DNA of 28,701 nucleotides from Clostridia bacterium (GTDB lineage: Bacteria > Bacillota > Clostridia > Monoglobales > Monoglobaceae): contig JAFQRU010000054.1 in the NCBI GenBank assembly GCA_017409915.1, forward strand, positions 1 through 28,701. The letters are read 5' to 3'. Position numbers and translations under genes: made by a program. The notes beneath the pieces were generated by a model, which worked only from the letters and a program-made list of their open reading frames with translations, had not been told where the DNA came from and ran no database searches. Each line of letters starts with the position of its first letter. The stretch's first letter is position 1. This document shows, in pieces, positions 1 to 8,234 of this stretch.

Positions 1-2476
1 CGTGAGCACCCTTTTCCATAGCAGATGGTGTTGCCATTGCTATAATATTAACTTTTCCGCCAGCATTTGACGCAAGAACGATAACACCGCACTCGGTTTT
101 CTGTTTAAGGTTATCCCCAACAGTTCTAAGAGCGTTCATATCAAGGCCGTCAGCCATTTTGCCTGTTATAATCTTAACGCCCTTAACCTCAACTGCGCTA
201 TTTAAAATATCCTCAATTCCGCCCTGAGCCATTTTACTCTTTAAAGAATCAATCTCTCTTTTTGCCTCTTTAAGCTCGTCGGTTAAGCTCTGTGCTTTTA
301 CCGCAATATCAGCTGGGCTTGTTTTAAGAATTTTTGCAGTTTCTTTTGCGGTATTTTCAGCGTTTTCTAAAAGATTTAAAACGCCAAAGCCTGTTACGGC
401 TTCAATTCTTCTTACTCCTGCTGCTACACCGCTTTCGGAAATAATCTTAAAGAGACCTAAATTCCCTGTATTTTTTGCGTGTGTTCCGCCGCAGAACTCA
501 ATGCTGTAATCCCCTATTCTTACAACCCGAACTGTTTCGCCATATTTCTCCCCAAAGAGAGCGGTTGCACCAAGCTTTTTAGCCTCTTCGATAGGAGCTT
601 CAAAGTTTTCAACCTCTGTGCAAGCAAGAATTGCCATATTAACCTCTGTTTCAACGGCTTTAAGTTCCTCTTCGGTCATAGCTGAGAAATGAGAAAAGTC
701 AAATCTTACTCTGTCAGGAGAAACATAAGAGCCTGCCTGAGCCACGTGATTTCCAAGAGCATTTTTAAGAGCTGCCTGAAGAAGATGGGCTGCCGTGTGG
801 TTTCTTCTGATTGCATTTCTTCTGCAAGTTGCTATTTTTGTGGTAGCTTCTGCGCCAGTCTTAACGGTTCCTTCTTTAACGACGCCTTTATGCAGGAACT
901 TGCCGTTCTGTTTTTTAACATCAAATATTTCGATGATAAATCCATCGCCCTCAATAATACCGCTATCGCCAACCTGACCGCCGCTTTCAGCATAAAAGGC
1001 AGTTTTGTCAAGAACAACTGTAACCTCGTCCCCTGCAACTACCGTTTCAACAAGAACATTGTCTTTCCCGATGCCAAGAATTTTTGCATCAAGCTGGTCG
1101 TTTAAGTAGCCGTCAAAAGCTGTGGAAACCTTAATTCCTGCAAAAATATCTTCTTCCCAAGCGGCGTCTTCCATATCGCCTCTTGCTTTTCTTGCTCTTT
1201 CTTTCTGCTCATTCATAAAGGCAGTAAAGCCGTCTTCGTCAACCTTGACGCCCTTTTCCTCGGCAATTTCTTTTGTAAGGTCGATTGGGAAGCCATAAGT
1301 GTCATAAAGCTTGAAAGCTTTTTCTCCGCTTAAGGTTTTATCCTCTGCCTCTTTTATATAGTCGTTTAAGATTACAAGGCCTTGGTCGATTGTTTCAGCA
1401 AAACGCTCTTCCTCGTTCTTTATAACCTTTTCGATATAATCAAACTTTTCAATAAGCTCAGGGTATGCACCCTTTGATTCTTCCACAACAGTCTTTGCAA
1501 TCTTATAGAGGAAGGAGCCTTCTATTCCCAAAAGTCTTCCGTGTCTTGCAGCACGGCGGAGGAGTCGTCTTAAAACATAGCCTCTTCCTTCGTTTGACGG
1601 AAGAACGCCGTCAGACACTAAGAACACTGTGCTTCTTATATGGTCAGTTATAACACGGAGAGAAACATCTGTTGCCTCGTCCTTGCCATAATCTTTTCCA
1701 GAAATTTTTACAGCGTGGTCTAAAACTCTGCGGATTGTGTCAACCTCAAAAATCGAGGTTACCCCCTGCATAATGCAGGCAATACGCTCAAGGCCCATAC
1801 CTGTATCAATATTCGGCTTTGCAAGGCGGTTATAATTTCCCTTATCGTCTTTGTCAAACTGAGTGAAAACCAAGTTCCAGAACTCAACAAAGCGGTCGCA
1901 CTCGCACCCAACGGCACAGTCAGGACTTCCGCAACCAAACTCTTCCCCACGGTCAAAATATATTTCAGAGCAAGGTCCGCAAGGGCCTGTTCCGATTTCC
2001 CAGAAGTTGTCCTCTTTGCCAAGGTAAACTATTCTGTCAGGACTAACCCCAACTTCCTTTGTCCAGATTTCAACAGCCTCAGCGTCATCCTCATAAACGC
2101 TGACCCAAAGACGGTCAACAGGAATTTCCATAACCTTAGTTATCCATTCCCACGCCCAAGCTGTCGCCTCGTGCTTAAAATAGTCCCCGAAAGAAAAGTT
2201 TCCAAGCATTTCAAAGAATGTTCCGTGTCTTGCGGTTTTACCAACCCTCTCAATGTCAGGAGTTCTGATACATTTCTGGCAAGTGGTAACCCTGCTCTTT
2301 GGCGGAACTTCCTTTCCCAAAAAGTATGGCTTTAAAGGGGCCATACCTGCGTTAATCAAAAGTAAACTTGCATCGTTTTGAGGAACAAGGGGGAAAGAGG
2401 GAAGTCTTAAATGCCCCTTTGACTCAAAAAACGCAAGGTATTTTTCACGAATTTCGTTTAATCCTAATTTTTGCAT
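1..2476 (-). CDS. alaS: Alanyl-tRNA synthetase, C-terminal end cut by the window edge
   Basis: Cytosolic enzyme that charges tRNA-Ala with alanine and hydrolyses mischarged Ser/Gly-tRNA-Ala. About 825 codons are visible, open to the left edge. Bacterial AlaRS is usually around 870-880 residues, so roughly 50 residues of the C-terminal domain are missing. The N-terminus (MQKLGLNEIREKYLAFFESK) and the following catalytic core with INAGMAPLKPYF, TCQKCIR and RHGTFFEMLGNFSFGDYF are typical of class II AlaRS. A Cys-rich stretch (CGSPDCAVGCECDRF) follows. The editing domain carries the zinc ligands HTAAH near residue 560 and FCGGTH near residue 660. The ATG at 2476 follows GAAGGTGA. It is divergent from ctsR and has its own promoter. 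There is no room for a T-box leader. Confidence 0.97.
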   Translation of the reverse strand, partial: MQKLGLNEIREKYLAFFESKGHLRLPSFPLVPQNDASLLLINAGMAPLKPYFLGKEVPPKSRVTTCQKCIRTPDIERVGKTARHGTFFEMLGNFSFGDYFKHEATAWAWEWITKVMEIPVDRLWVSVYEDDAEAVEIWTKEVGVSPDRIVYLGKEDNFWEIGTGPCGPCSEIYFDRGEEFGCGSPDCAVGCECDRFVEFWNLVFTQFDKDDKGNYNRLAKPNIDTGMGLERIACIMQGVTSIFEVDTIRRVLDHAVKISGKDYGKDEATDVSLRVITDHIRSTVFLVSDGVLPSNEGRGYVLRRLLRRAARHGRLLGIEGSFLYKIAKTVVEESKGAYPELIEKFDYIEKVIKNEEERFAETIDQGLVILNDYIKEAEDKTLSGEKAFKLYDTYGFPIDLTKEIAEEKGVKVDEDGFTAFMNEQKERARKARGDMEDAAWEEDIFAGIKVSTAFDGYLNDQLDAKILGIGKDNVLVETVVAGDEVTVVLDKTAFYAESGGQVGDSGIIEGDGFIIEIFDVKKQNGKFLHKGVVKEGTVKTGAEATTKIATCRRNAIRRNHTAAHLLQAALKNALGNHVAQAGSYVSPDRVRFDFSHFSAMTEEELKAVETEVNMAILACTEVENFEAPIEEAKKLGATALFGEKYGETVRVVRIGDYSIEFCGGTHAKNTGNLGLFKIISESGVAAGVRRIEAVTGFGVLNLLENAENTAKETAKILKTSPADIAVKAQSLTDELKEAKREIDSLKSKMAQGGIEDILNSAVEVKGVKIITGKMADGLDMNALRTVGDNLKQKTECGVIVLASNAGGKVNIIAMATPSAMEKGAH

Positions 2477-2528
2477 AAGAAATTCACCTTCACTTTAATC
2501 TTAGCTTTCGCATAATACATCATTTTAG

Positions 2529-2557
2529 ATTATACCAAGAAACCCCCGTCAAGTCAA
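2529..2557 (-). promoter_or_regulatory. Sigma-A-type promoter of alaS
   Basis: On the minus strand, TTGACT (2552-2557) and TATAAT (2529-2534) are separated by 17 bp, ahead of a short leader of about 45 nt to the alaS start. The match to the vegetative consensus is close. No T-box, S-box or other riboswitch-size leader fits in this space. Confidence 0.75.
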
Positions 2558-2605
2558 GAAAATTGCCAATATTTTTTGAGTTTTAGATAATTTTCCAAAA
2601 ACATA

Positions 2606-2633
2606 TTGACAAATTTTTAAATGGTGCTATAAT
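2606..2633 (+). promoter_or_regulatory. Sigma-A-type promoter of the ctsR operon
   Basis: TTGACA (2606-2611) and TATAAT (2628-2633) are separated by 16 bp. Transcription would start near 2640, at the edge of the CtsR heptad repeats, so bound repressor would block RNA polymerase. Confidence 0.85.
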
Positions 2634-2641
2634 TAAGTTAA

Positions 2642-2664
2642 GGTCAAAGAAAGTCAAAGTCAAA
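2642..2664 (+). promoter_or_regulatory. CtsR operator (direct heptad repeats)
   Basis: GGTCAAA (2642-2648), a 3-nt spacer GAA, then AGTCAAA (2652-2658) matches the known CtsR site, two A/GGTCAAA heptads three bases apart. A third partial copy, GTCAAA, follows immediately (2659-2664). The site lies between the -10 box and the ctsR ribosome binding site, as expected for autorepression of the operon and release on heat or protein stress. Confidence 0.88.
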
Positions 2665-2681
2665 AAACAGAGGTGTTTAAA

Positions 2682-3131
2682 ATGAAATTAAGCAATTTGA
2701 TAGAGGAATTTATAAAAGAAATGATAGAGGCGGAAAACGGTATGGCAGAGCTTCAAAGAAACGAGCTTGCCGTGAGATTTAACTGTGTCCCCTCTCAGAT
2801 TAACTATGTTATTTCTACAAGATTTTCACCCGAGAGGGGTTATATTGTAGAGAGCAGACGAGGGGGCGGGGGATATATCAAGATAACCCGGGCAACCTGC
2901 ACAGATGAAGAGAATTATTTAAAAAAGGTTCTCTCATACATCGGGGATTATATTTCCCAGACAGACGCCTCAGCAATTATTCAAAACCTTTATGATCTTG
3001 ATATTATTTCGGAAAGAGAGGGTAAAATAATTATTGCGGCTCTTCGGGATAACGCAATCGCAATCAACCCTCCTCAAAGGGATTTTGTTCGGGCGAAGAT
3101 ACTTAAAAATATACTTGTCAACATTTTATAG
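2682..3131 (+). CDS. ctsR: CtsR, class III heat-shock repressor
   Basis: DNA-binding repressor of clp genes. The 149-residue product has an N-terminal winged helix (LAVRFNCVPSQINYVISTRF) followed by the glycine-rich wing RRGGGGYIKI near residues 58-67. In the family this wing acts as the thermosensing loop and contacts DNA. The C-terminal half, which ends in RDFVRAKILKNIL, resembles the region that mediates dimerisation and McsB recognition. The ATG at 2682 was chosen because AGAGGTG (2669-2675) is the ribosome binding site with a 6-nt spacer; the in-frame GTG at 2673 lies inside that site. It is the first gene of the ctsR-mcsA-mcsB-clpC operon and is autoregulated through the operator just upstream. 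Confidence 0.97.
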   Translation: MKLSNLIEEFIKEMIEAENGMAELQRNELAVRFNCVPSQINYVISTRFSPERGYIVESRRGGGGYIKITRATCTDEENYLKKVLSYIGDYISQTDASAIIQNLYDLDIISEREGKIIIAALRDNAIAINPPQRDFVRAKILKNILVNIL

Positions 3132-3142
3132 GAGGAAAAATT

Positions 3143-3640
3143 ATGAAATGTCAAAGATGTAATGAACGGGAAGCAAATACACATATTCAAAAAATTGTAA
3201 ACGGAAAGAAAACAGAATATTTCTTATGTGATAAATGTGCCGCAGAGGCAGGGGAATTCAAGGTGGTTTTTGATACTGACTTTGACGAATTTTTCGGAGG
3301 CTTTTTAGGAAAGCCAATGGGGCTTACTCCAAAAACATCCTCTGCTATGTGCACAGGGTGCGGAATGACTCTTTCTGAGTTTATGAAAAATGGAAGACTC
3401 GGGTGCAGCAGATGCTATGAGGACTTTAAAGGGGCACTTTTAAAGCCTCTCCGCCAAATTCACGGAGAAGCCTCCCATAAAGGTAAAATCCCAAAACGCA
3501 GCGGCGAGAAAATCAGCACTCAGACCAAGATTAAAAAGCTCCAAGCAGAGCTTGACACCGCTGTTTTAAATCAGGAATTTGAAAAAGCGGCGGAGCTTAG
3601 GGATAAAATAAAGGAGCTTAGCAAAGGAGGGGAAAAATAA
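3143..3640 (+). CDS. mcsA: McsA, zinc-binding activator of McsB with UVR motif
   Basis: The 165-residue protein has two pairs of CxxC zinc-finger motifs: CQRC plus CDKC near residues 3-32, and CTGC plus CSRC near residues 70-95. A C-terminal UVR motif follows (KLQAELDTAVLNQEFEKAAE and on, about residues 130-162). In Bacillota McsA binds and activates the arginine kinase McsB and modulates CtsR and ClpC activity. A strong site, AGGAGG, precedes the start, 11 nt after the ctsR stop, and the gene overlaps mcsB by one base, so translation is probably coupled. The UVR motif is shared with ClpC encoded two genes on. Confidence 0.95.
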   Translation: MKCQRCNEREANTHIQKIVNGKKTEYFLCDKCAAEAGEFKVVFDTDFDEFFGGFLGKPMGLTPKTSSAMCTGCGMTLSEFMKNGRLGCSRCYEDFKGALLKPLRQIHGEASHKGKIPKRSGEKISTQTKIKKLQAELDTAVLNQEFEKAAELRDKIKELSKGGEK

Positions 3641-4641
3641 TGTGGTATAAAAATTTCGGCAATATGGGGGAAATCATTCTCTCCACAAGAGCAAGGCTTG
3701 CCCGAAACATAAGCGGTTTTCCTTTTCCTCAAAGGGCAGATAAAGCGACACAGGAAACCCTTTTAAACACTTTAAAGGACGGGGTTTTAAAAATTCCAAA
3801 CACCACTTTTTTTGACCTTTCAAAAATGAGCAAAACCGAAAAAACTGCCCTCTGTGAAAGGCATCTTATAAGTCCTGTTATGACGGACGATAAAATTATG
3901 CGGGGTCTTGTTCTCTCCAATGACGAGCGTCTTTCAATTATGCTGCTTGAAGAGGACCATATAAGAATTCAGGCAATGCACGAGGGTCTTGCCATTTCCG
4001 AATGTTTAAAATCGGCTATGGAGGCAGACGATATTATAGAAAGCACTCTTGATTATGCCTTTTCGGAAAACTTAGGCTACTTAACCTGTTGCCCCACAAA
4101 TGTAGGGACAGGTCTTCGCCTTTCCGTTATGGCTCATCTCCCCGGTTTTACAATGTCGGGGCGCATCGAGGGGCTTGCCCGCTCCCTTTCCAAAATGGGA
4201 ATTGCAGTCCGAGGCCTTTTCGGAGAGGGAAGCCAGAGCTTTGGAAATATTTATCAGATTTCCAACCAGATTACCCTTGGAATAAGCGAAGAAGAGTCGG
4301 CGCAAAAGCTTACGGAAATCGTAACCGAGATAATTTCTCAGGAAAAATCTCTTCAGCAGAAAATCTATTCTGCGGACAAATTCAGAATAGAGGATACCGT
4401 TTTAAGAGCCTTTGGAACTCTCAAATATTCCAAAATTATGACCACAAAAGAGGCTTTATCTCTTCTTTCGCAGGTTAGACTTGGAATAAATCTGGGCATA
4501 ATAAAAGAAACGGACCACAAAAAGATAAATGACATTATGTATTCAATCTTCCCCTCTGCTTTGTCTGTGGCGTATAACATTGAAAACCCCGCTGACAGAG
4601 ATTTAAAGAGGGCAGAAGTTATTCAAGAAAAACTACGCTAA
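3640..4641 (+). CDS. mcsB: McsB protein-arginine kinase
   Basis: Phosphagen-kinase-like enzyme that phosphorylates arginines on CtsR and misfolded proteins, marking them for the ClpCP protease. The 333-residue protein has the conserved nucleotide-binding ILSTRARLARNISGFPFP near the N-terminus, the EDHIRIQ segment, and the catalytic core CPTNVGTGLRLSVMAHLPGF near residues 150-168, including the family's catalytic cysteine region. The start codon overlaps the mcsA stop (TAATG), and AAAGGAGG lies inside the end of mcsA. Length and motif order are normal for the family. Confidence 0.97.
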   Translation: MWYKNFGNMGEIILSTRARLARNISGFPFPQRADKATQETLLNTLKDGVLKIPNTTFFDLSKMSKTEKTALCERHLISPVMTDDKIMRGLVLSNDERLSIMLLEEDHIRIQAMHEGLAISECLKSAMEADDIIESTLDYAFSENLGYLTCCPTNVGTGLRLSVMAHLPGFTMSGRIEGLARSLSKMGIAVRGLFGEGSQSFGNIYQISNQITLGISEEESAQKLTEIVTEIISQEKSLQQKIYSADKFRIEDTVLRAFGTLKYSKIMTTKEALSLLSQVRLGINLGIIKETDHKKINDIMYSIFPSALSVAYNIENPADRDLKRAEVIQEKLR

Positions 4642-4668
4642 ATCTTAAAGAAAGGATGGCGATATACT

Positions 4669-7137
4669 ATGTTTGAACAAAAGCTTACACAAAGAGCAAA
4701 AGAAGCTCTTCTTCTTTCAGAAGACTGCGCCAAAGATATGGGACATAACTATATAGGAACTGAGCATATCCTTTGGGGGCTTTCCTCCGAGGGAGAGGGC
4801 ATTGCCGGGAAGGTGCTTAACGCAAACGGACTTACTCCCGAAAAAATAGAAGCCAAAATCGATATTATGGTAGGGACTTCTGCTCCTATCGGGGAAATAA
4901 CAACAGGCTTTACCCCCAGAACAAAATCGGTTTTAGAGAGAAGTTATTCCGAGGCTATGCGCCTTTCCCATAACTATATAGGAACTGAACATATTCTTAT
5001 TTCTCTTCTTCGGGAGGGAGAAAGTCTTGCCGTTAAAATCATTTCAGGCTCAGGAATAAGCGTTCAGAAAATTTACAGCGATATTATGAAAGCCTTAAAC
5101 GAGGGGCAAGGAGAAGAAACTCCAGCTCCCTCAGAGCCGTCTCCTCAGGCAAGAAAGAGGGGGACAGGGAAAACTCCTACTCTTGAAAAGTTCGGCAGAA
5201 ATCTTACGGACATGGCAAGGGATTTAAAGCTTGACCCCGTTATAGGAAGAGACAGCGTTATTGAAAGAGTTGTCCAGATTTTATCCAGACGAACAAAGAA
5301 TAACCCTTGCTTAATCGGGGAACCGGGCGTTGGAAAAACCGCAGTCGCAGAGGGGCTTGCCCAAAAAATCGTTAAGGGGGAAGTTCCTGAAATTCTCAAA
5401 AACAAAAAGGTTATAACCCTTGATTTATCTTCAATGGTTGCAGGGGCAAAATACCGTGGCGAGTTTGAAGAAAGGCTTAAAGCGGCGATGGACGAAATCA
5501 GAAAATCGGGGGACATTATCCTCTTTATTGACGAAATCCACACCCTCGTTGGGGCAGGAGCTGCCGAGGGCGCTATTGACGCCGCAAATATTTTAAAGCC
5601 TGCTCTCTCCCGTGGAGAAATTCAGGTTATCGGCGCCACAACCATAAACGAATACAGAAAATATATTGAAAAAGATGCAGCATTGGAGCGCCGTTTCCAG
5701 CCTATAACCTTAGACGAGCCGACAGAAGAGGAGTCCATTGAAATTCTTAAAGGAATTCGGGATAAATATGAGGCTCACCACAAGGTTACCATAACCGACA
5801 AGGCAATCGAAGCGGCAGTTAAACTCAGCATCCGCTATATCCCCGACAGATTTTTACCCGACAAGGCAATCGACTTAATTGACGAGGCGGCATCAAAAAT
5901 AAGAATGAAAACTCTTACCGCTCCGCCAAATCTTAAAGAAATTGAAGAGGAAATTGAGGCGGTTAAAAAGGAAAAAGAGTCCGCTATAACCACACAGGAA
6001 TACGAAAAGGCGGCCGCTCTTCGGGACAAAGAAAAAGAGCTTTCAGAAAAGCTCAAAAATGCAAAAACCTCTTGGGAAAGTGATTGCACCTCCAAAACAA
6101 AAGAGGTTACTCCCGAAGAAATCGCCGAAGTTGTTTCCCTTTGGACAGGCGTTCCTGTTAAGGCTATCTCCGAAGGCGAGGGACAGCGCCTTTTAAAGCT
6201 TGAAGAAACACTTCATAATCGAGTTATCGGTCAGGACGAGGCAGTAGTTTCAATTTCCAAGGCAATCCGCCGAGGAAGGGTCGGTCTTAAAGACCCGAAA
6301 CGCCCAATCGGCTCATTCATTTTCTTAGGGCCTACGGGCGTGGGAAAAACAGAGCTTTCCAAAGCTCTTGCAGAGGCAATGTTCGGGGACGAGGACGCCC
6401 TTATCCGCTTTGATATGTCAGAATATATGGAAAAGCACACCGTTTCAAGACTTGTGGGCTCGCCTCCCGGATATGTTGGTTATGACGAAGGCGGACAGCT
6501 TACGGAAAAGGTCCGCAGAAAGCCATACAGCGTAGTTTTGTTTGACGAAATCGAAAAGGCTCACCCCGACATTTTCAACATTCTTCTCCAGATTTTAGAT
6601 GACGGAATTTTAACCGACGCTCAAGGAAGAAAAGTTGACTTCCGCAACACAGTTATCATTATGACCTCAAACCTTGGGGCAAGGCTTATAACCGAAAATA
6701 AGAGTCTTGGCTTCTCCGCAGGGGACACTCAGCAGGCAGAAAGAGACTACAAGACCATCAAAGCAGATGTTTTAAACGAGGTTAAAAGAGCATTCCGCCC
6801 AGAGTTTTTAAACAGAGTTGACGATATTATTGTTTTCCATCAGCTCTCTGATGAAAACATCAAATCAATTGCATCTTTGATGCTTGAAGCTTTATCAAAA
6901 AGACTTCTCGCAAACGGAATTGATGCAAAATTCACTGACAAGACAATCGAAAAGATTGCAGAAAAAGGCTTTGACAAAATCTATGGGGCAAGACCTCTCA
7001 GAAGAGCAATTCAATCGGAAATCGAAGACCTTATTGCAGAGGAAATGCTTGAAGGAAAAGTCAAAGAGGGCGACAAAATCACGGTGGATTATACCAAAGA
7101 CAAGTTTTCTGTCCGTCACAGAAAATCCTCCAAATAA
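4669..7137 (+). CDS. clpC: ClpC, AAA+ unfoldase of the ClpCP protease
   Basis: Hexameric ATP-driven unfoldase that feeds substrates, including arginine-phosphorylated proteins, to ClpP. The 822-residue product has two N-terminal Clp repeats, each with HNYIGTEHIL (residues 1-145). The first AAA+ module has Walker A GEPGVGKT near residue 217 and Walker B ILFIDEIH. A middle domain with a UVR motif (about 425-463) follows, and the second AAA+ module has Walker A GPTGVGKT near residue 554 and Walker B VVLFDEIEKAHPD. A site AAAGGATGG precedes the ATG, 27 nt after mcsB. In Bacillus this operon continues with radA and disA; here it ends in a strong terminator. clpP is not in the window. Confidence 0.98.
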   Translation: MFEQKLTQRAKEALLLSEDCAKDMGHNYIGTEHILWGLSSEGEGIAGKVLNANGLTPEKIEAKIDIMVGTSAPIGEITTGFTPRTKSVLERSYSEAMRLSHNYIGTEHILISLLREGESLAVKIISGSGISVQKIYSDIMKALNEGQGEETPAPSEPSPQARKRGTGKTPTLEKFGRNLTDMARDLKLDPVIGRDSVIERVVQILSRRTKNNPCLIGEPGVGKTAVAEGLAQKIVKGEVPEILKNKKVITLDLSSMVAGAKYRGEFEERLKAAMDEIRKSGDIILFIDEIHTLVGAGAAEGAIDAANILKPALSRGEIQVIGATTINEYRKYIEKDAALERRFQPITLDEPTEEESIEILKGIRDKYEAHHKVTITDKAIEAAVKLSIRYIPDRFLPDKAIDLIDEAASKIRMKTLTAPPNLKEIEEEIEAVKKEKESAITTQEYEKAAALRDKEKELSEKLKNAKTSWESDCTSKTKEVTPEEIAEVVSLWTGVPVKAISEGEGQRLLKLEETLHNRVIGQDEAVVSISKAIRRGRVGLKDPKRPIGSFIFLGPTGVGKTELSKALAEAMFGDEDALIRFDMSEYMEKHTVSRLVGSPPGYVGYDEGGQLTEKVRRKPYSVVLFDEIEKAHPDIFNILLQILDDGILTDAQGRKVDFRNTVIIMTSNLGARLITENKSLGFSAGDTQQAERDYKTIKADVLNEVKRAFRPEFLNRVDDIIVFHQLSDENIKSIASLMLEALSKRLLANGIDAKFTDKTIEKIAEKGFDKIYGARPLRRAIQSEIEDLIAEEMLEGKVKEGDKITVDYTKDKFSVRHRKSSK

Positions 7138-7141
7138 AAAG

Positions 7142-7173
7142 AAAAAGGACTTTGCATTTGCAAAGTCCTTTTT
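7142..7173. terminator. Bidirectional terminator between clpC and cysK
   Basis: A perfect 15-bp inverted repeat: AAAAAGGACTTTGCA (7142-7156), then TT, then TGCAAAGTCCTTTTT. A-runs on one side and T-runs on the other let it terminate both convergent genes. It starts four bases after the clpC stop and ends one base from the cysK stop. The same hairpin sequence recurs near 11404. Confidence 0.92.
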
Positions 7174-7174
7174 G

Positions 7175-8104
7175 TTAATCATATATACCGGTGGAGAGAT
7201 ATCTCTCGCCCGTATCGGGAAGAAGAGCAACAATTGTCTTGCCCTTATTTTCTTCTCGTTTTGCAAGCTCTGCCGCGGCATAAACCGCCGCACCAGAGGA
7301 AATCCCAACTAAAATCCCCTCTTTACGAGCAAGCTCTTTTGCGGTTTTCATTGCGTCCTCGTCTTTAACCTTTATTACCTCGTCATAGATTTCTCTATTT
7401 AAGTTTTCAGGAACAAAGTTTGCGCCTATCCCCTGGATGCCGTGAGGGCCTGCCACTCCATCCGATAAAAGAGGAGAGGAAAACGGCTCAACTGCCACGA
7501 TTTTTACATTCTTATTTTTATCTTTTAAATATTCCCCTGTTCCCGAGAGAGTTCCGCCTGTGCCGACACCTGCAACGAAAATGTCAACCTTTCCGTCTGT
7601 GTCTTCCCAGATTTCAACCCCTGTTGTTTCTTTGTGGATTTTGGGGTTAGCAGGATTTTCAAACTGCCCTGCAATAATGCTTCCCTCTATCTCTTTTGAG
7701 AGTTCCTTCGCTTTCTCAACTGCGCCCGCCATTCCTTTTGCGCCATCGGTTAGAACAATCTCCGCTCCGTAAGCTTTTAGAAGATTTCTTCTTTCAACAC
7801 TCATGGTTTCGGGCATAGTAAGAATAACTCTATAACCTCTTGCCGCCGCAACAGAGGCAAGACCAATCCCCGTATTTCCGCTTGTTGGCTCAATTATAAC
7901 AGAGCCTTCTTTTATAAGTCCCTTTTCTTCGGCGTCTTTTATCATAGATAGACCCACTCTGTCTTTAACGCTTCCTGCGGGGTTGAAAAATTCGAGCTTT
8001 GCAAGGATTGTTGCCCCAAGGTCTTTGCCAAATTTTCCAAGAGCCATAAGGGGAGTTTTTCCTATAAGCTCTGTTACATCTTTATATATATTCAAAGCAT
8101 TCAT
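7175..8104 (-). CDS. cysK: Cysteine synthase (O-acetylserine sulfhydrylase)
   Basis: PLP enzyme that makes cysteine from O-acetylserine and sulfide in the cytosol. The 309-residue protein begins with the family's N-terminal pattern (ELIGKTPLM). PLP-binding Lys47 lies in NPAGSVKDRVG, the substrate-binding loop PTSGNTG is at 73-79, and the phosphate-binding glycine-rich loop is VGTGGTLSGTG. The C-terminal stretch contains GISSGAAV and LLPDTGERYLST. AAAGGAGATG ribosome binding site gives a confident ATG at 8104. It is monocistronic, with its own promoter and a shared terminator. There is no T-box or S-box upstream, so control is not evident. The family includes CysM and cystathionine synthases, but the motifs fit CysK best. 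Confidence 0.95.
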   Translation of the reverse strand: MNALNIYKDVTELIGKTPLMALGKFGKDLGATILAKLEFFNPAGSVKDRVGLSMIKDAEEKGLIKEGSVIIEPTSGNTGIGLASVAAARGYRVILTMPETMSVERRNLLKAYGAEIVLTDGAKGMAGAVEKAKELSKEIEGSIIAGQFENPANPKIHKETTGVEIWEDTDGKVDIFVAGVGTGGTLSGTGEYLKDKNKNVKIVAVEPFSSPLLSDGVAGPHGIQGIGANFVPENLNREIYDEVIKVKDEDAMKTAKELARKEGILVGISSGAAVYAAAELAKREENKGKTIVALLPDTGERYLSTGIYD

Positions 8105-8122
8105 CTCCTTTATTTTAACTTA

Positions 8123-8151
8123 ATTTTAACATAGCGCAAAATCCTTGTCAA
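8123..8151 (-). promoter_or_regulatory. Sigma-A-type promoter of cysK
   Basis: Minus-strand TTGACA (8146-8151) and TAAAAT (8123-8128) with a 17-bp spacer, just upstream of the cysK ribosome binding site. The short leader leaves no room for a riboswitch. Confidence 0.75.
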
Positions 8152-8164
8152 GAGCCGAAAACCC

Positions 8165-8196
8165 TTGACAAATAAAGGAATTTGGAGTATTATAAT
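8165..8196 (+). promoter_or_regulatory. Sigma-A-type promoter of mgtE
   Basis: TTGACA (8165-8170) with TATTAT (8188-8193) 17 bp downstream; TATAAT (8191-8196) overlaps it at 20 bp. It diverges from the cysK promoter. The leader to mgtE is too short to contain an M-box magnesium riboswitch. Confidence 0.7.
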
Positions 8197-8234
8197 ATTA
8201 TTATTGAATTTTAAGAAAGGGAGTGTCGGGAAAA

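Noticed and set aside
689..1105. Plus-strand open frame across alaS
   Set aside because: It is antisense to the AlaRS editing-domain region, which has intact zinc-ligand motifs; the frame has no ribosome binding site.
2477..2672. T-box leader upstream of alaS
   Set aside because: The whole alaS-ctsR gap is under 200 bases and holds two promoters and the CtsR site. The alaS promoter is only about 50 nt from the start, and no T-box sequence is seen.
8105..8234. T-box or S-box for cysK, or an M-box magnesium riboswitch for mgtE
   Set aside because: Both promoters lie in a 130-bp divergent gap and the leaders are about 20-40 nt, too short for any of these elements.
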